From positions 558,001 to 622,000 of the forward strand of contig NZ_JAFFIX010000001.1 in NCBI RefSeq assembly GCF_016916835.1: DNA of 64,000 bases. The letters are read 5' to 3'. The notes under the pieces are model-generated. The model made no database searches. It had not been told where the DNA came from and saw only the letters and a list, made by a program, of their open reading frames with translations. The stretch comes from Actinacidiphila bryophytorum (GTDB taxonomy: Bacteria; Actinomycetota; Actinomycetes; Streptomycetales; Streptomycetaceae). A program made the position numbers and the translations under genes. Below, piece after piece: positions 45,608-54,074 of this stretch (its first letter is position 1; each line of letters starts with the position of its first letter).

Positions 45608-45802
45608 CTAGGGAGCCGCGGCTCCGTGTTTGATCGCCTGGAGGAAGCGGGCCAGGGCCGAGGGTGTGGTGGAGAGCACGACGCCCGGCTCGTCGCTCTC
45701 GCGTATCAGCACCGCACCCTGGGCCGTGACGGCCAGCTCCACGCAGTCGCCCTGCTCCTGCGAATACGTGGACTTCTGCCAGATCACTGTCGGCGCGGTC
45801 AT
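45608..45802 (-). CDS. DUF397 protein
   Basis: 64-residue protein with the DUF397 signature WQKSTYSQEQGDCVELAV and the closing LARFLQAIKHG. DUF397 proteins always accompany XRE regulators of the Scr1/WhiJ type in actinomycetes and act with them, probably as small antagonists or partners. The regulator lies directly upstream with an 18-bp gap. The stop codon lies in the sequence ACACGGCCTAGGG, which also occurs at the border of the hairpin element near 8490. Confidence 0.92.
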   Translation of the reverse strand: MTAPTVIWQKSTYSQEQGDCVELAVTAQGAVLIRESDEPGVVLSTTPSALARFLQAIKHGAAAP

Positions 45803-45820
45803 CGGCTGGGCCTTCCGGTC

Positions 45821-46675
45821 TCAGAGGTCTCGGGAGGCGCTGAGGATGAAGTCCCGCGACCGGGACTCGTCGAGCGCGACCGCGGCGAGGGTGTTGTACA
45901 GGGTGCGGTAGTTGGCCAGTTGGGAGGCCGCGTGCAGGAAGGTGACGCCGTGGGCGGAGTCGATCTGCACGGTGTCGAGGGCGCGGACGGCGCCGCTGGT
46001 GTAGAGCATCGCGTGGCCCGAGCCGATGTGGCCGTCCGCGGCGAAGGGGATCACCCGGACCCTTATGTGCGGCAGGTGGCTCAGCTCCATGAGGTGTTCG
46101 AGCTGGGCGCGGGCGACCTTGCCGCCGCCGAACCGCATCCGCAGCGCCGCCTCGTGGATGACCGCGTCGTAGGGCGGGGCCGAGTCGCGGTAGAGGACGT
46201 TGGAGCGCTCCATGCGCTGCGCGACCCGGGCCTCCAACTCGCCCTGCGGCAGCGGCGGGATGGCGTAGCCGAAGACGGTGCGGGTGTAGTCCTCGGTCTG
46301 GAACACCCCGGGGATGTGGGTGATCTGGATGGTGCGCAGTGCGGTGGCGTGGAATTCCAGCTCCGCGATGTCCAGCAGCGCGGCCGGCACGACTCCGCGG
46401 TAGGCCTCCCACCAGCCTTTGCGGCCGAGGCCGTTGGCCATCACCACGAGGGCGTCGATGAGTTCGGTGTCACCGCATTCGTAGAACGACGCGAGCCGCC
46501 GCAGCCGCTCTTCGCTGACCCCGAGCCGCCCGGCCTCGATGTGGCTGACCTTGGCCGGGTCGGTGCCGAGCAGACGGGCCGTGTCGCGAGCGGTGATGCC
46601 GGCTGCCTCGCGCATTTTCCGTAGCTCCGCACCGAGGCGCTCCTGACGGGCGGTTGCGGTGCTTCTGAGCGGCAT
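45821..46675 (-). CDS. XRE-family regulator with DUF5753-type C-terminal domain (WhiJ/Scr1-like)
   Basis: 284 residues. The N-terminal helix-turn-helix covers residues 10-65 (LGAELRKMREAAGITARDTARLLGTDPAKVSHIEAGRLGVSEE). The remainder is the typical DUF5753 domain: VPAALLDIAELEFHATALRTIQITHIPGVFQTEDYTR and VRVIPFAADGHIGSGHAML. Such proteins are developmental or antibiotic regulators that pair with DUF397 proteins (WhiJ, BldB-like systems). It is divergent from the LanKC gene across a 380-bp region with operator-like palindromes. Confidence 0.93.
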   Translation of the reverse strand: MPLRSTATARQERLGAELRKMREAAGITARDTARLLGTDPAKVSHIEAGRLGVSEERLRRLASFYECGDTELIDALVVMANGLGRKGWWEAYRGVVPAALLDIAELEFHATALRTIQITHIPGVFQTEDYTRTVFGYAIPPLPQGELEARVAQRMERSNVLYRDSAPPYDAVIHEAALRMRFGGGKVARAQLEHLMELSHLPHIRVRVIPFAADGHIGSGHAMLYTSGAVRALDTVQIDSAHGVTFLHAASQLANYRTLYNTLAAVALDESRSRDFILSASRDL

Positions 46676-46766
46676 GGTGTCCCTTCTTGATGCTGGTTCG
46701 AGTGTGCCGTTTCCGCTCACCTCGGGTCCAGATCGTTTCTGGAAATTTCGGCGACAAGGTTGCAGA

Positions 46767-46782
46767 GGGGCACTATTGCCCC
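46767..46782. promoter_or_regulatory. Palindrome GGGGCA-N4-TGCCCC, candidate XRE operator
   Basis: A perfect 6-bp inverted repeat with a four-base AT-rich spacer (CTAT) lies 92 bp upstream of the XRE start in the divergent 46676-47055 region. The position suits autoregulation by the XRE/DUF397 pair. The rest of that 380-bp region has no supported gene. Confidence 0.45.
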
Positions 46783-46981
46783 ATAAGGTCCAGCGGGGCG
46801 CGCGTACGTGAACAGTCAACTCCCTTGCGATGCACGGCTGTTGACAGGGGTACGCGGTTACGGCGACCGCCGGGTGCTCCCACCTGCGGCCGACGGGCCG
46901 CCGGCGCCGCACCGGGCCGTCCGCGCCGCCCGCCGGGTGTTCAGTGTGCCTGCCGCAATCGTGCGTTCTGCACGGCCATGA

Positions 46982-47024
46982 GGTGACAACGGTGACTTCA
47001 CCGTCCACGCGCCGATATGTAAAT
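46982..47024 (+). promoter_or_regulatory. Candidate promoter and activator site of the lanthipeptide operon
   Basis: GGTGAC occurs twice in direct repeat nine bases apart (46982-46987 and 46991-46996), and the second copy is part of the inverted repeat CGGTGActTCACCG (46990-47003). An AT-rich TATGTAAAT at 47015-47023 can serve as -10, about 33 bases before the LanKC ATG. This layout resembles an activator-bound promoter, with RamR as the likely activator. Confidence 0.5.
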
Positions 47025-47055
47025 CTTTGTCCGTCACCGCCACTGGGGGGGATCG

Positions 47056-49737
47056 ATGGACAATCGTTACGAGATATTCTGCCTCGCGGACCGGTACTTC
47101 TACGAGAGTCTCGACCGGCTTCCGCGCGCTGAACGCGACGATTCCGGTTCGCCTTCGGCCCCGCACCCGGCCCCGCGCGTCGAGGACTTCGGGACCGCCC
47201 GGCGCGACGTGCCGGACGGCTGGCGCACGGTACGGGTCGGCGACTGGCTGCACCTCGACCCGACGTCGGCGCAGGGGGCCGAGGACCGCCCGCTGCAAGG
47301 GTGGAAGGTGCACGCGTCCGCCGGCCTGGGCAATGCCGACGCCGTGGCCGCGAAGGTCTGGGACCACTGCGTGCCGCGCCGCATTCCGTTTAAATTCGTG
47401 CCGAGCCCGCAACTGCTCCACCTGCGGAACTCGAAATACGCCGGCCGCGACACCAGCGGGAAATTCGTCACGATCTATCCGCGCGACGAGACGCAACTGC
47501 GGGCGGTACTCGAAGAACTCGGAGAACTCCTCGACGGCGAACCCGGCCCGTATATCCTCACCGATCTGCGCTGGCGTGAAGGACCGCTCTACGTGCGCTA
47601 CGGCGCATTCGCGAAGCGCTTCTGCGTGGGCGACCACGGCACCCTGGTCTCGGCGATCGAGGACGCACAGGGGCGGCTGGTTCCCGACAGCCGCGCCCCC
47701 GCCTTCCACGTACCCGAGTGGGTGACACTGCCCGACTTCCTGCACCCGCATTTGCAGGCGCGCAACAGCACGACCGTCGGCGAACTGCCCTACCGCATCG
47801 AGAAGGCGCTGCACTTCTCCAACGGCGGCGGCGTCTACGCCGGCACCGACACCCGCAGCGGCGAGAAGGTCGTCCTCAAGGAAGGCCGCCCGCACGCCGG
47901 GCTCGCCTCCGACGGCGCCGACGCCGTCACCCGCCTGGAACGCGAACGGGACGCGCTGCAGCGGCTGTCAGGGCTCGGCGTCGCCCCCGAGGTACGCGAC
48001 TGGTTCACCCTCGGCGACCACCGCTTCCTGGTCATGGAGTTCCTCGACGGCAAACCGCTCAACACCTTCTTCGGCCACCGCCACCCGCTGCTCACCCCCG
48101 AGCCCGACCCCGCGGAGGTCGCCGCCTACACGCGGTGGGCGCTGCGCGTGCACGCCGGCGTCGAGGAGGCCGTCGCCGCCGTCCACTCCCGCGGAGTCGT
48201 CTTCAACGACCTGCACATGTACAACATCATGGTCGGCGAGGACGGCGAGTCCGTCCGCCTGCTGGACTTCGAGGCCGCCGCGGCCGACACCGACAACGTC
48301 CGCCAGTCGGTCGCCCACCCCGGCTTCATGGCACCGCCCGACCGCCGCGGCACCGCCGTCGACCACTACGCCCTGGCCTGCCTGCGGCTGGCCCTCTTCC
48401 TGCCGGTCACCACGCTGCTCGCGGTCGACCGCCACAAGGCCGCGCACCTCGCCGAGGTCATCGCCGGGCAGTTCCCGGTGCCGCGCGCCTTCCTGGACGA
48501 GGCGGTCGCCGAGATCACCCGAGGCCTGCCCGCGGCCCCCGGGGCGCGTACGACGGCTGCCGCCGTCCCCCAGGCCGCCGTCCCCCAGGCCGCCGTCCCC
48601 GCGGCGTCCTACCTGCCCGCCGCCACCACCGACTGGCCCGCCGCCCGCGACGCCATGGCGGAGGCGATCCTCGCCTCCGCCACGCCCGACCGCGACGACC
48701 GGCTCTTCCCCGGCGACATCGCCCAGTTCTCCGACGGCGGCGGCCTCGGCCTCGCACACGGCGCCGCCGGCGTCCTGCTCGCCCTCGCCGAAGCCGGCCT
48801 GCCCCGCTACGACGACGGCGAGAAGTGGCTGCTGGCCCGCGCCGCCGCACCGCCCAGCGGCACCCCGCTCGGCCTCTACGACGGCATCGCCGGCACCGCG
48901 TACGCCCTCGACCGCCTCGGCCACACCGAACGCGCCCTGGAACTCGCCCGCCTGCTGCTCGCCGAGAAGTGGCAGCAGTCGTCCTCCGACCTGTCGGGCG
49001 GCCTCGCAGGCATCGGCCTGGTCCTAGACCACCTCGCCCGCACCACCGGCGAAAGCGCCCTGCAGGAACGGGCGTTGGAAGCCGCCGGGATCGTCGCGGC
49101 ACGGCTCGCCGCCGCCGGCACCTCGCGCGCCGGGCTCATGCGCGGCGCCACCGGTGCGGCCCTGCTCTTCGTACGCCTCTACGAGCGCATCGGCGCCCCC
49201 GCACTCCTCGGCCACGCGGCCCGCGCCCTGCAACTCGACCTCGACCGCTGCGTGCTGACCGCCGCCGGCGGGCTCGACGTCGACGAGGGGTGGCGCACCA
49301 TGCCCTACCTCGGCGACGGCAGTGCCGGCATCGGAATGGTCCTGGACGACTTCCTGCCGCTCGCCTGGGACGCGGGCGACCTCGACCCGGCCGTCGCCGC
49401 CCGCTTCGAGCAGGCCCGCGCCGGCATCGTCCGCGCGGCGACCCTGCGGCTGTACGCCCAGCCCGGGCTGCTCGCCGGCCGGGCCGGCACCATCGCGCAC
49501 CTGGCCCGCACCAGCACGCCCGGGGTGCCCGCGGGCGCGCTCGCCGCGCAGATCGACGCGCTCGGCTGGTACGGCATGCCCTACCGCGGCGGGCTCGCCT
49601 TCCCCGGCAACCAGATGATGCGGCTGTCGATGGACCTCGGCACCGGCACCGCAGGGTGCCTGCTCGCCCTGAGCGCCGCGCACCGCGGCACCGCCGCCGG
49701 GCTGCCCTTCCTGCCGCCGCTCACCGGCGGCTCCTGA
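47056..49737 (+). CDS. Class III lanthionine synthetase (LanKC/RamC-like)
   Basis: 893 residues in three domains. The OspF-like phospho-Ser/Thr lyase (1-230) shows PFKFVPSPQLLHLRNSKYAG and GKFVTIYPRDE. The kinase (240-490) shows VVLKEGRPHAG, the catalytic loop FNDLHMYNIM and LLDFEAAA in place of DFG. The LanC-like cyclase (540-893) has GLYDGIAGTAYAL and GDGSAGIGMVLDDF but lacks the zinc Cys-Cys-His ligands, as usual for class III. An AVPQ repeat linker lies before the cyclase. It phosphorylates, eliminates and cyclises the precursor encoded next. ATG at 47056 follows GGGGGGGA. Confidence 0.95.
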   Translation: MDNRYEIFCLADRYFYESLDRLPRAERDDSGSPSAPHPAPRVEDFGTARRDVPDGWRTVRVGDWLHLDPTSAQGAEDRPLQGWKVHASAGLGNADAVAAKVWDHCVPRRIPFKFVPSPQLLHLRNSKYAGRDTSGKFVTIYPRDETQLRAVLEELGELLDGEPGPYILTDLRWREGPLYVRYGAFAKRFCVGDHGTLVSAIEDAQGRLVPDSRAPAFHVPEWVTLPDFLHPHLQARNSTTVGELPYRIEKALHFSNGGGVYAGTDTRSGEKVVLKEGRPHAGLASDGADAVTRLERERDALQRLSGLGVAPEVRDWFTLGDHRFLVMEFLDGKPLNTFFGHRHPLLTPEPDPAEVAAYTRWALRVHAGVEEAVAAVHSRGVVFNDLHMYNIMVGEDGESVRLLDFEAAAADTDNVRQSVAHPGFMAPPDRRGTAVDHYALACLRLALFLPVTTLLAVDRHKAAHLAEVIAGQFPVPRAFLDEAVAEITRGLPAAPGARTTAAAVPQAAVPQAAVPAASYLPAATTDWPAARDAMAEAILASATPDRDDRLFPGDIAQFSDGGGLGLAHGAAGVLLALAEAGLPRYDDGEKWLLARAAAPPSGTPLGLYDGIAGTAYALDRLGHTERALELARLLLAEKWQQSSSDLSGGLAGIGLVLDHLARTTGESALQERALEAAGIVAARLAAAGTSRAGLMRGATGAALLFVRLYERIGAPALLGHAARALQLDLDRCVLTAAGGLDVDEGWRTMPYLGDGSAGIGMVLDDFLPLAWDAGDLDPAVAARFEQARAGIVRAATLRLYAQPGLLAGRAGTIAHLARTSTPGVPAGALAAQIDALGWYGMPYRGGLAFPGNQMMRLSMDLGTGTAGCLLALSAAHRGTAAGLPFLPPLTGGS

Positions 49738-49805
49738 ACCGGCTCCGGCCGCCCCGGCCGGAGCCGTGCACCACCTGGTGTTACTCCCATCGAAAGGACA
49801 CTGCC

Positions 49806-49925
49806 ATGGCACTTCTCGACCTGCAGAACATGGAGACGGAGAACGGACACAGCGGGGGCGCCCCCGCCAGTTCGCTCAGCCTCATCGGCTGCATCAGCTC
49901 CGTGAGCTTCCTCGTCTGCCTGTAG
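49806..49925 (+). CDS. Class III lanthipeptide precursor (RamS/SapB/AmfS-like)
   Basis: 39 residues. The leader has the class III recognition motif LLDLQNME (3-10). The core has two copies of an S-x2-S-x3-C unit: S22-S25-C29 (SSLSLIGC) and S31-S34-C38 (SSVSFLVC). Each gives a lanthionine or labionin ring, so the product should be a two-ring amphipathic surfactant like SapB or AmfS. AAAGGA lies eight bases before the ATG. It is followed by a strong hairpin that would let it be expressed above the transporter genes. Confidence 0.93.
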   Translation: MALLDLQNMETENGHSGGAPASSLSLIGCISSVSFLVCL

Positions 49926-49932
49926 CGGACAA

Positions 49933-49970
49933 GCCCCGGGCGGCCCGGCTCCCTGCGGACCGCCCGGGGC
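49933..49970 (+). terminator. Attenuator/terminator between precursor and ABC genes
   Basis: GCCCCGGGCGG and CCGCCCGGGGC form a perfect 11-bp stem with a 16-base loop, seven bases after the precursor stop. It probably stops most transcripts so that precursor mRNA exceeds transporter mRNA. Confidence 0.82.
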
Positions 49971-50210
49971 ACCCCTGCGCTGCGCGTGCGTCCCGAGCCG
50001 ACCGCCACCTGCGGTGGTGCGTCGGCTCTCTGCCGGTGGGGGCCGAGCGCTCCGTTCGCCCCCGGAGCTCCGCCTGGGAGGCACCCCCGCGGCGCACCCG
50101 GCGGGGTGGCCCCTGACGGCCGCTGCCGGCACAGGCGGCATGCAGGGCTGCGGACATGCTTCATCGGCGTGCGTCCCTCGGGGGCGCCGGAGACGGAGGG
50201 AAGGGGCGGG

Positions 50211-51887
50211 ATGGGGGTTGTCGGAGAGGCCGGGCGGCGGGACGCCGGGCGGTACGCGGGCGTCACCGCGCTCGGCCTCGTCTCCGCCGCGCTCGCACTG
50301 GCCCTGCCGTACGCACTCGGGCACACGCTCGACCAGCTGCTGCGGGGTGCCGCAGCCGGGTGGTGGATCGCCGGATGCGGCGCGCTCGTCGCCGCGCAGA
50401 CCGCCGCCGCGGCAGGGGAGGACCTGCTCGCAGGACTTGCCACCGCACGGGCCGCCGCCACGGTACGGCGGCGCACCGTACGGCACATGCTCGCCGCGGG
50501 TCCGCCCGCCGCGGGCCAAGGGACCGGCGACCTCGTCACCCGCGTCGTCGGCAATGCCGCGGACGCCGCGGTGACCCCGGCTGCCGCCGCCGCACTGCCC
50601 GCCGCCCTCGCCGCACCGGTCGGCGGCATCGTCGCGCTCGGCCTCACCGACATCTGGCTCGCCGCCGCCTTCCTCGCCGGGGCGCCGCTGCTGACGCTGC
50701 TCGTGCAGCGCTTCGCCCGCGCCTCGTCCGACTGCGTCACCGCCTACCAGAACGCCCAGGGCCGCATCGCCACCCTGCTGGTCGAGGCGCTCGGCGGGGC
50801 GCGCACCATCGCCGCCGCCGGGAGCGAGCAGCGCGAGACCGCCAGGATCCTCGGGCCGCTGCCCGAACTCGGCTCCCACGGACGCCGGATGTGGCGCGTC
50901 CAGGGCCGCGCCACCGCCCAGGCCGCCGTGCTCGTCCCGCTGCTCCAGCTCACCGTCCTCGCCGTCGGCGGCATCCGGCTGTCCGCCGGCGCACTGTCCG
51001 TCGGCGACCTGCTCGCCGCGAGCCGCTACGTCCTGCTGGCCACCGGAATCGGTGTCGTCGTCGGCCAGTTGGGTGCCGTCGTCAAAGGCAGGGCCGCAGC
51101 CGCGAGGGTCGACGAGGTGCTGGCCGTGCCCGTACCCGCCTACGGGGAGCGGCAGTTGCCCGAAGACGGTGCGGGCACCCTGGAGTTGCGGGGGGTCACC
51201 GCCGTCCGCGGCGCCGAGACCGTACTCGACGGGCTCGACCTGACCGTGCCCGGCGGCAGCTGCGTCGCCGTCGTCGGACGCTCAGGCGCCGGCAAGTCCG
51301 TCCTGGCCGCACTCGCCGGCCGGCTCGCCGACCCCGACGCCGGCACCGTCCTGCTCGACGGCTGCCCGCTTCCCGAACTCACCGCCACCGGGCTGCGCGA
51401 CGCCGTCGGCTACGCCTTCGAACGCCCCGCCCTGCTCGGCGACACCGTCGCCGACACCATCGCCTTCGGGCCGCGCCCGCTGCCCCCCGACCACGTCACA
51501 CGCGGCGCCCTGGCCGCCGAAGCCGACGCCTTCGTCCGCCTGCTCCCCGACGGCTACGCCACCGCCCGCAACCAGGCGCCCTTCTCCGGCGGCGAGGTCC
51601 AACGCCTCGGCCTGGCACGTGCCTTCGCCCACCCCACCCGCCTCCTCGTCCTGGACGACGCCACCTCCAGCCTCGACACGGTCACCGAATCCCGCGTGGC
51701 CCAAGCCCTCTTCCACCCCCCCACCCCCCGCACCCGCCTCCTGACCACCCACCGCCCCGCCACCGCCGCCCGCGCCGACCTCGTGGCCTGGCTGGATTCC
51801 GGCCGCATCCGCGCCCTGGCCCCCCACGAGACCCTCTGGGCGATCCCCGAATACCGCGAGCTGTTCGGGGGTGGGGACGGTGGGTGA
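50211..51887 (+). CDS. ABC exporter half-transporter (RamA-like)
   Basis: 558 residues: six membrane helices (residues 15-300) and a nucleotide-binding domain (330-550). Walker A is GRSGAGKS (near 356), the signature is FSGGE, and the Walker B is LLVLDDATSSLD, where the catalytic Glu is Asp. The Q-loop Gln appears replaced by Glu (YAFERPALLG). So this half has a degenerate ATP site and should pair with the RamB-like half. The ATG at 50211 has GGAGGGAAGGGG; 285 bp of hairpin-rich, gene-free DNA precede it. Confidence 0.92.
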   Translation: MGVVGEAGRRDAGRYAGVTALGLVSAALALALPYALGHTLDQLLRGAAAGWWIAGCGALVAAQTAAAAGEDLLAGLATARAAATVRRRTVRHMLAAGPPAAGQGTGDLVTRVVGNAADAAVTPAAAAALPAALAAPVGGIVALGLTDIWLAAAFLAGAPLLTLLVQRFARASSDCVTAYQNAQGRIATLLVEALGGARTIAAAGSEQRETARILGPLPELGSHGRRMWRVQGRATAQAAVLVPLLQLTVLAVGGIRLSAGALSVGDLLAASRYVLLATGIGVVVGQLGAVVKGRAAAARVDEVLAVPVPAYGERQLPEDGAGTLELRGVTAVRGAETVLDGLDLTVPGGSCVAVVGRSGAGKSVLAALAGRLADPDAGTVLLDGCPLPELTATGLRDAVGYAFERPALLGDTVADTIAFGPRPLPPDHVTRGALAAEADAFVRLLPDGYATARNQAPFSGGEVQRLGLARAFAHPTRLLVLDDATSSLDTVTESRVAQALFHPPTPRTRLLTTHRPATAARADLVAWLDSGRIRALAPHETLWAIPEYRELFGGGDGG

Positions 51888-52175
51888 GATACGGGCCGGG
51901 CAGTGCGTGCGCCTCCCCGCCGCCTGGGTTGCGGGCGGGGTCTGCGTGCTGGCTCCGCAGGTGGGGCTGCGGGCTGCGCCCGCGTGCCGGGTGTGGTGGG
52001 CGACGGTGCGTGGGATGTGGGTCAGGGGGTGGGTACGGGGCGCCGCCGGTGGGGTCCGCGTGCGGGCGCGGCGAGAGGCGGCTCGGGGCCGCCGCGCCGT
52101 CGCTGCTTGGGTCGGACGGGCTGAGCCCGGCTGCCGGGCGCTGTTCGGGGGTGGGGACGGTGGGTGAGATACGGG
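51861..52175. repeat. 35-bp direct repeats flanking a 245-bp segment at the RamA/RamB junction
   Basis: The sequence CTGTTCGGGGGTGGGGACGG plus the next 15 bases is identical at 51861-51895 and 52141-52175. The first copy carries the RamA stop; the second carries the RamB start GTG. The segment between them (about 245 bp) has no domain, though one small frame (51871-52167) is open and ends in the same LFGGGDGG as RamA. The ancestral form was probably a GTG/TGA overlap between the two genes that was split by the extra unit. Confidence 0.75.
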
Positions 52176-54070
52176 GGCGGGACTGTGTGCGGGGGCGCGG
52201 CGGTGCGCTTGTGGGGCTGCTCGGGTGGTCCGTGCTTGAAGCAGGGCAGACGTTCCTCTTCGGCTACGCCCTCGCCCACGCCCTGGACCAGGGCTTCCTG
52301 CGCGGGCGGCAGGGCACCGGCCTGTGGTGGCTGGCGCTCGCCGCGGCTGCCGTGCCCGTCGGGGCGTACGGCACCGCGCGGGTCTTCGGTGCGGTCGCCG
52401 CACTGGTCGAACCCGTGCGGGACCGGCTGGTACGGCACGTCGTCCGCGGCGGCCTCGCCACCGCGGTGCGGGCCGCGGCCCGCGGCGGCGGCCGGCCCGC
52501 CGACTCGGCAGTGGTCTCCCGGCTCACCCACCAGGTCGAGATCGCCAGGGACTCACTCGGCGGCATCGTCATGGTGCTGCGGTCCTTCGCGTTCACCGCG
52601 GCCGGCGTCGTGGCCGGCATGATCGCGCTCGCGCCGGTGCTGCTCCTGGTGGTGCTGCCGCCGCTCGTCGCGGGCACCGCACTCTTCACACTGGCCCTGC
52701 GCCCGCTGGCCAGGCGGCAACGCGACTTCCTCGCCGCGGACGAGGCCGTCGCCGAGGAGTGCGGCGCCCTCGCGGGCGGGCTGCGCGACATCACCGCGTG
52801 CGGTGCGCAGCGGCCGATGGCCGAGCGGGCCGACCGCCGCATCGCGGACGCCCAGCGGGCGTCCCGCGCCCTCGCCACGTGGGGCGTGACCCGCACCCTC
52901 GCGCTGGCCGTCGCCGGCCAACTCCCCCTGGTCCTGCTGCTGACGGCGTCCCCCTGGCTGCTGTCCACCCACCGCCTCACCCCGGGCGCCCTCCTCGGCG
53001 CCCTCGCCTACCTGACCCAGTCCCTCCAACCCGCCCTGCAGTCCCTCCTCCACACCCTCACCACCTCCGGCACCCGCCTGACGGTCGTCCTGACCCGCTT
53101 GACCTCCCCGCCGCCGGGGGCCGCTACGGGGAGCGGGTCGGACGCGCCTGCGGGTGGGGGGAGGGGGGCCAGTGCGCCGGCGTGGCGCGCCTTCGGCGGC
53201 GGTTCGGGTGAGTCCCCGGCGGCGGGGAAGGCGCCCGTTCCCCGGGCGGGAGTTGCCGCTGGGGGCGGGCCGGGGGAGTCCGCGGCAGCGGCGAAGGTGC
53301 TCGCCCCCCGGGGCGGGTCGGGTGAGTCCTCACCGGCGGGGGAGCCGCCCGCTCCCCACCCGCGGCCGGGTGGGGCGAAGAGCGGGGCCGGGGGCGCCGT
53401 CGAGTTGCGGGGGGTCACGTTCGCGTACGGCGTCGGGGCAGAACCCGTGCTGCGGGGGCTGGATCTCGTCGTCGCGCCCGGCGAGCATCTGGCCGTGGTC
53501 GGGCCGAGCGGGGTCGGGAAGTCCACGCTCGGGGGGCTGGTCGCCGGGCTGCTCGTCGCGGACGCGGGGGTCGTGCGGCGGGGCGGGGCGGTGGCGCTCG
53601 TGCCGCAGGAGGCGTACGTCTTCCGCGGCACTGTCGGGGAGAACGTCGGCTACCTGCGCGAGCACACCACGCCCGCCCTGGTCTGGGCCGCCGCTGCGGC
53701 CGTGGGGGCGGGCGGGCTGGTCGACGCGCTGGGCGGGCCGGACGCGCAGGTCGACCCGGGCGCGCTGTCCCAGGGCGAGCGCCAGCTGCTCGCCCTGGCC
53801 CGCACCTACCTCGCCCCCGCCGCGGTCGTCGTGCTGGACGAGGCGACCTGCCACCTCGACCCGGCGGCCGAGGCGTCCGCGGAACGCGCCTTCGCCGACC
53901 GCCCGGCGACCACCCTGATCGTCATCGCCCACCGGATCAGCTCCGCGCGCCGCGCGGACCGCACCCTCGTCCTGGACGGCGCCGACACCATGTGCGGCCC
54001 GCACGCGGAACTGCTCGTGGGCTCCCCGCTCTACCGCGACCTGGCCGCCGCGTGGACGGCCGTGTCATGA
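52160..54070 (+). CDS. ABC exporter half-transporter (RamB-like)
   Basis: 636 residues. Six membrane helices (25-310), a low-complexity Gly/Pro/Ala linker (about 317-410, three GGSGES-like units), then a full nucleotide-binding domain: Walker A GPSGVGKST (near 447), Q-loop VPQEAYVF, signature LSQGERQ (near 536), Walker B VVVLDEATCHLD with catalytic Glu, H-loop IVIAHRIS. It complements the degenerate RamA-like half for lanthipeptide export. The GTG at 52160 lies in the second direct repeat; the frame stays open far upstream but without codon bias. Confidence 0.9.
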   Translation: MGEIRGRDCVRGRGGALVGLLGWSVLEAGQTFLFGYALAHALDQGFLRGRQGTGLWWLALAAAAVPVGAYGTARVFGAVAALVEPVRDRLVRHVVRGGLATAVRAAARGGGRPADSAVVSRLTHQVEIARDSLGGIVMVLRSFAFTAAGVVAGMIALAPVLLLVVLPPLVAGTALFTLALRPLARRQRDFLAADEAVAEECGALAGGLRDITACGAQRPMAERADRRIADAQRASRALATWGVTRTLALAVAGQLPLVLLLTASPWLLSTHRLTPGALLGALAYLTQSLQPALQSLLHTLTTSGTRLTVVLTRLTSPPPGAATGSGSDAPAGGGRGASAPAWRAFGGGSGESPAAGKAPVPRAGVAAGGGPGESAAAAKVLAPRGGSGESSPAGEPPAPHPRPGGAKSGAGGAVELRGVTFAYGVGAEPVLRGLDLVVAPGEHLAVVGPSGVGKSTLGGLVAGLLVADAGVVRRGGAVALVPQEAYVFRGTVGENVGYLREHTTPALVWAAAAAVGAGGLVDALGGPDAQVDPGALSQGERQLLALARTYLAPAAVVVLDEATCHLDPAAEASAERAFADRPATTLIVIAHRISSARRADRTLVLDGADTMCGPHAELLVGSPLYRDLAAAWTAVS

Positions 54071-54074
54071 CACG

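Noticed and set aside
50156-52159. Very long open frame continuing upstream of RamB
   Set aside because: It runs antiphase through the RamA gene with arginine-rich shadow sequence. GC-rich DNA leaves such frames open, and only the part from 52160 has ABC motifs.
51871-52167. 98-codon open frame between RamA and RamB as a real gene
   Set aside because: Its start and end come from the duplicated junction. The middle has no domain and no codon bias, so it is recorded as part of the repeat.
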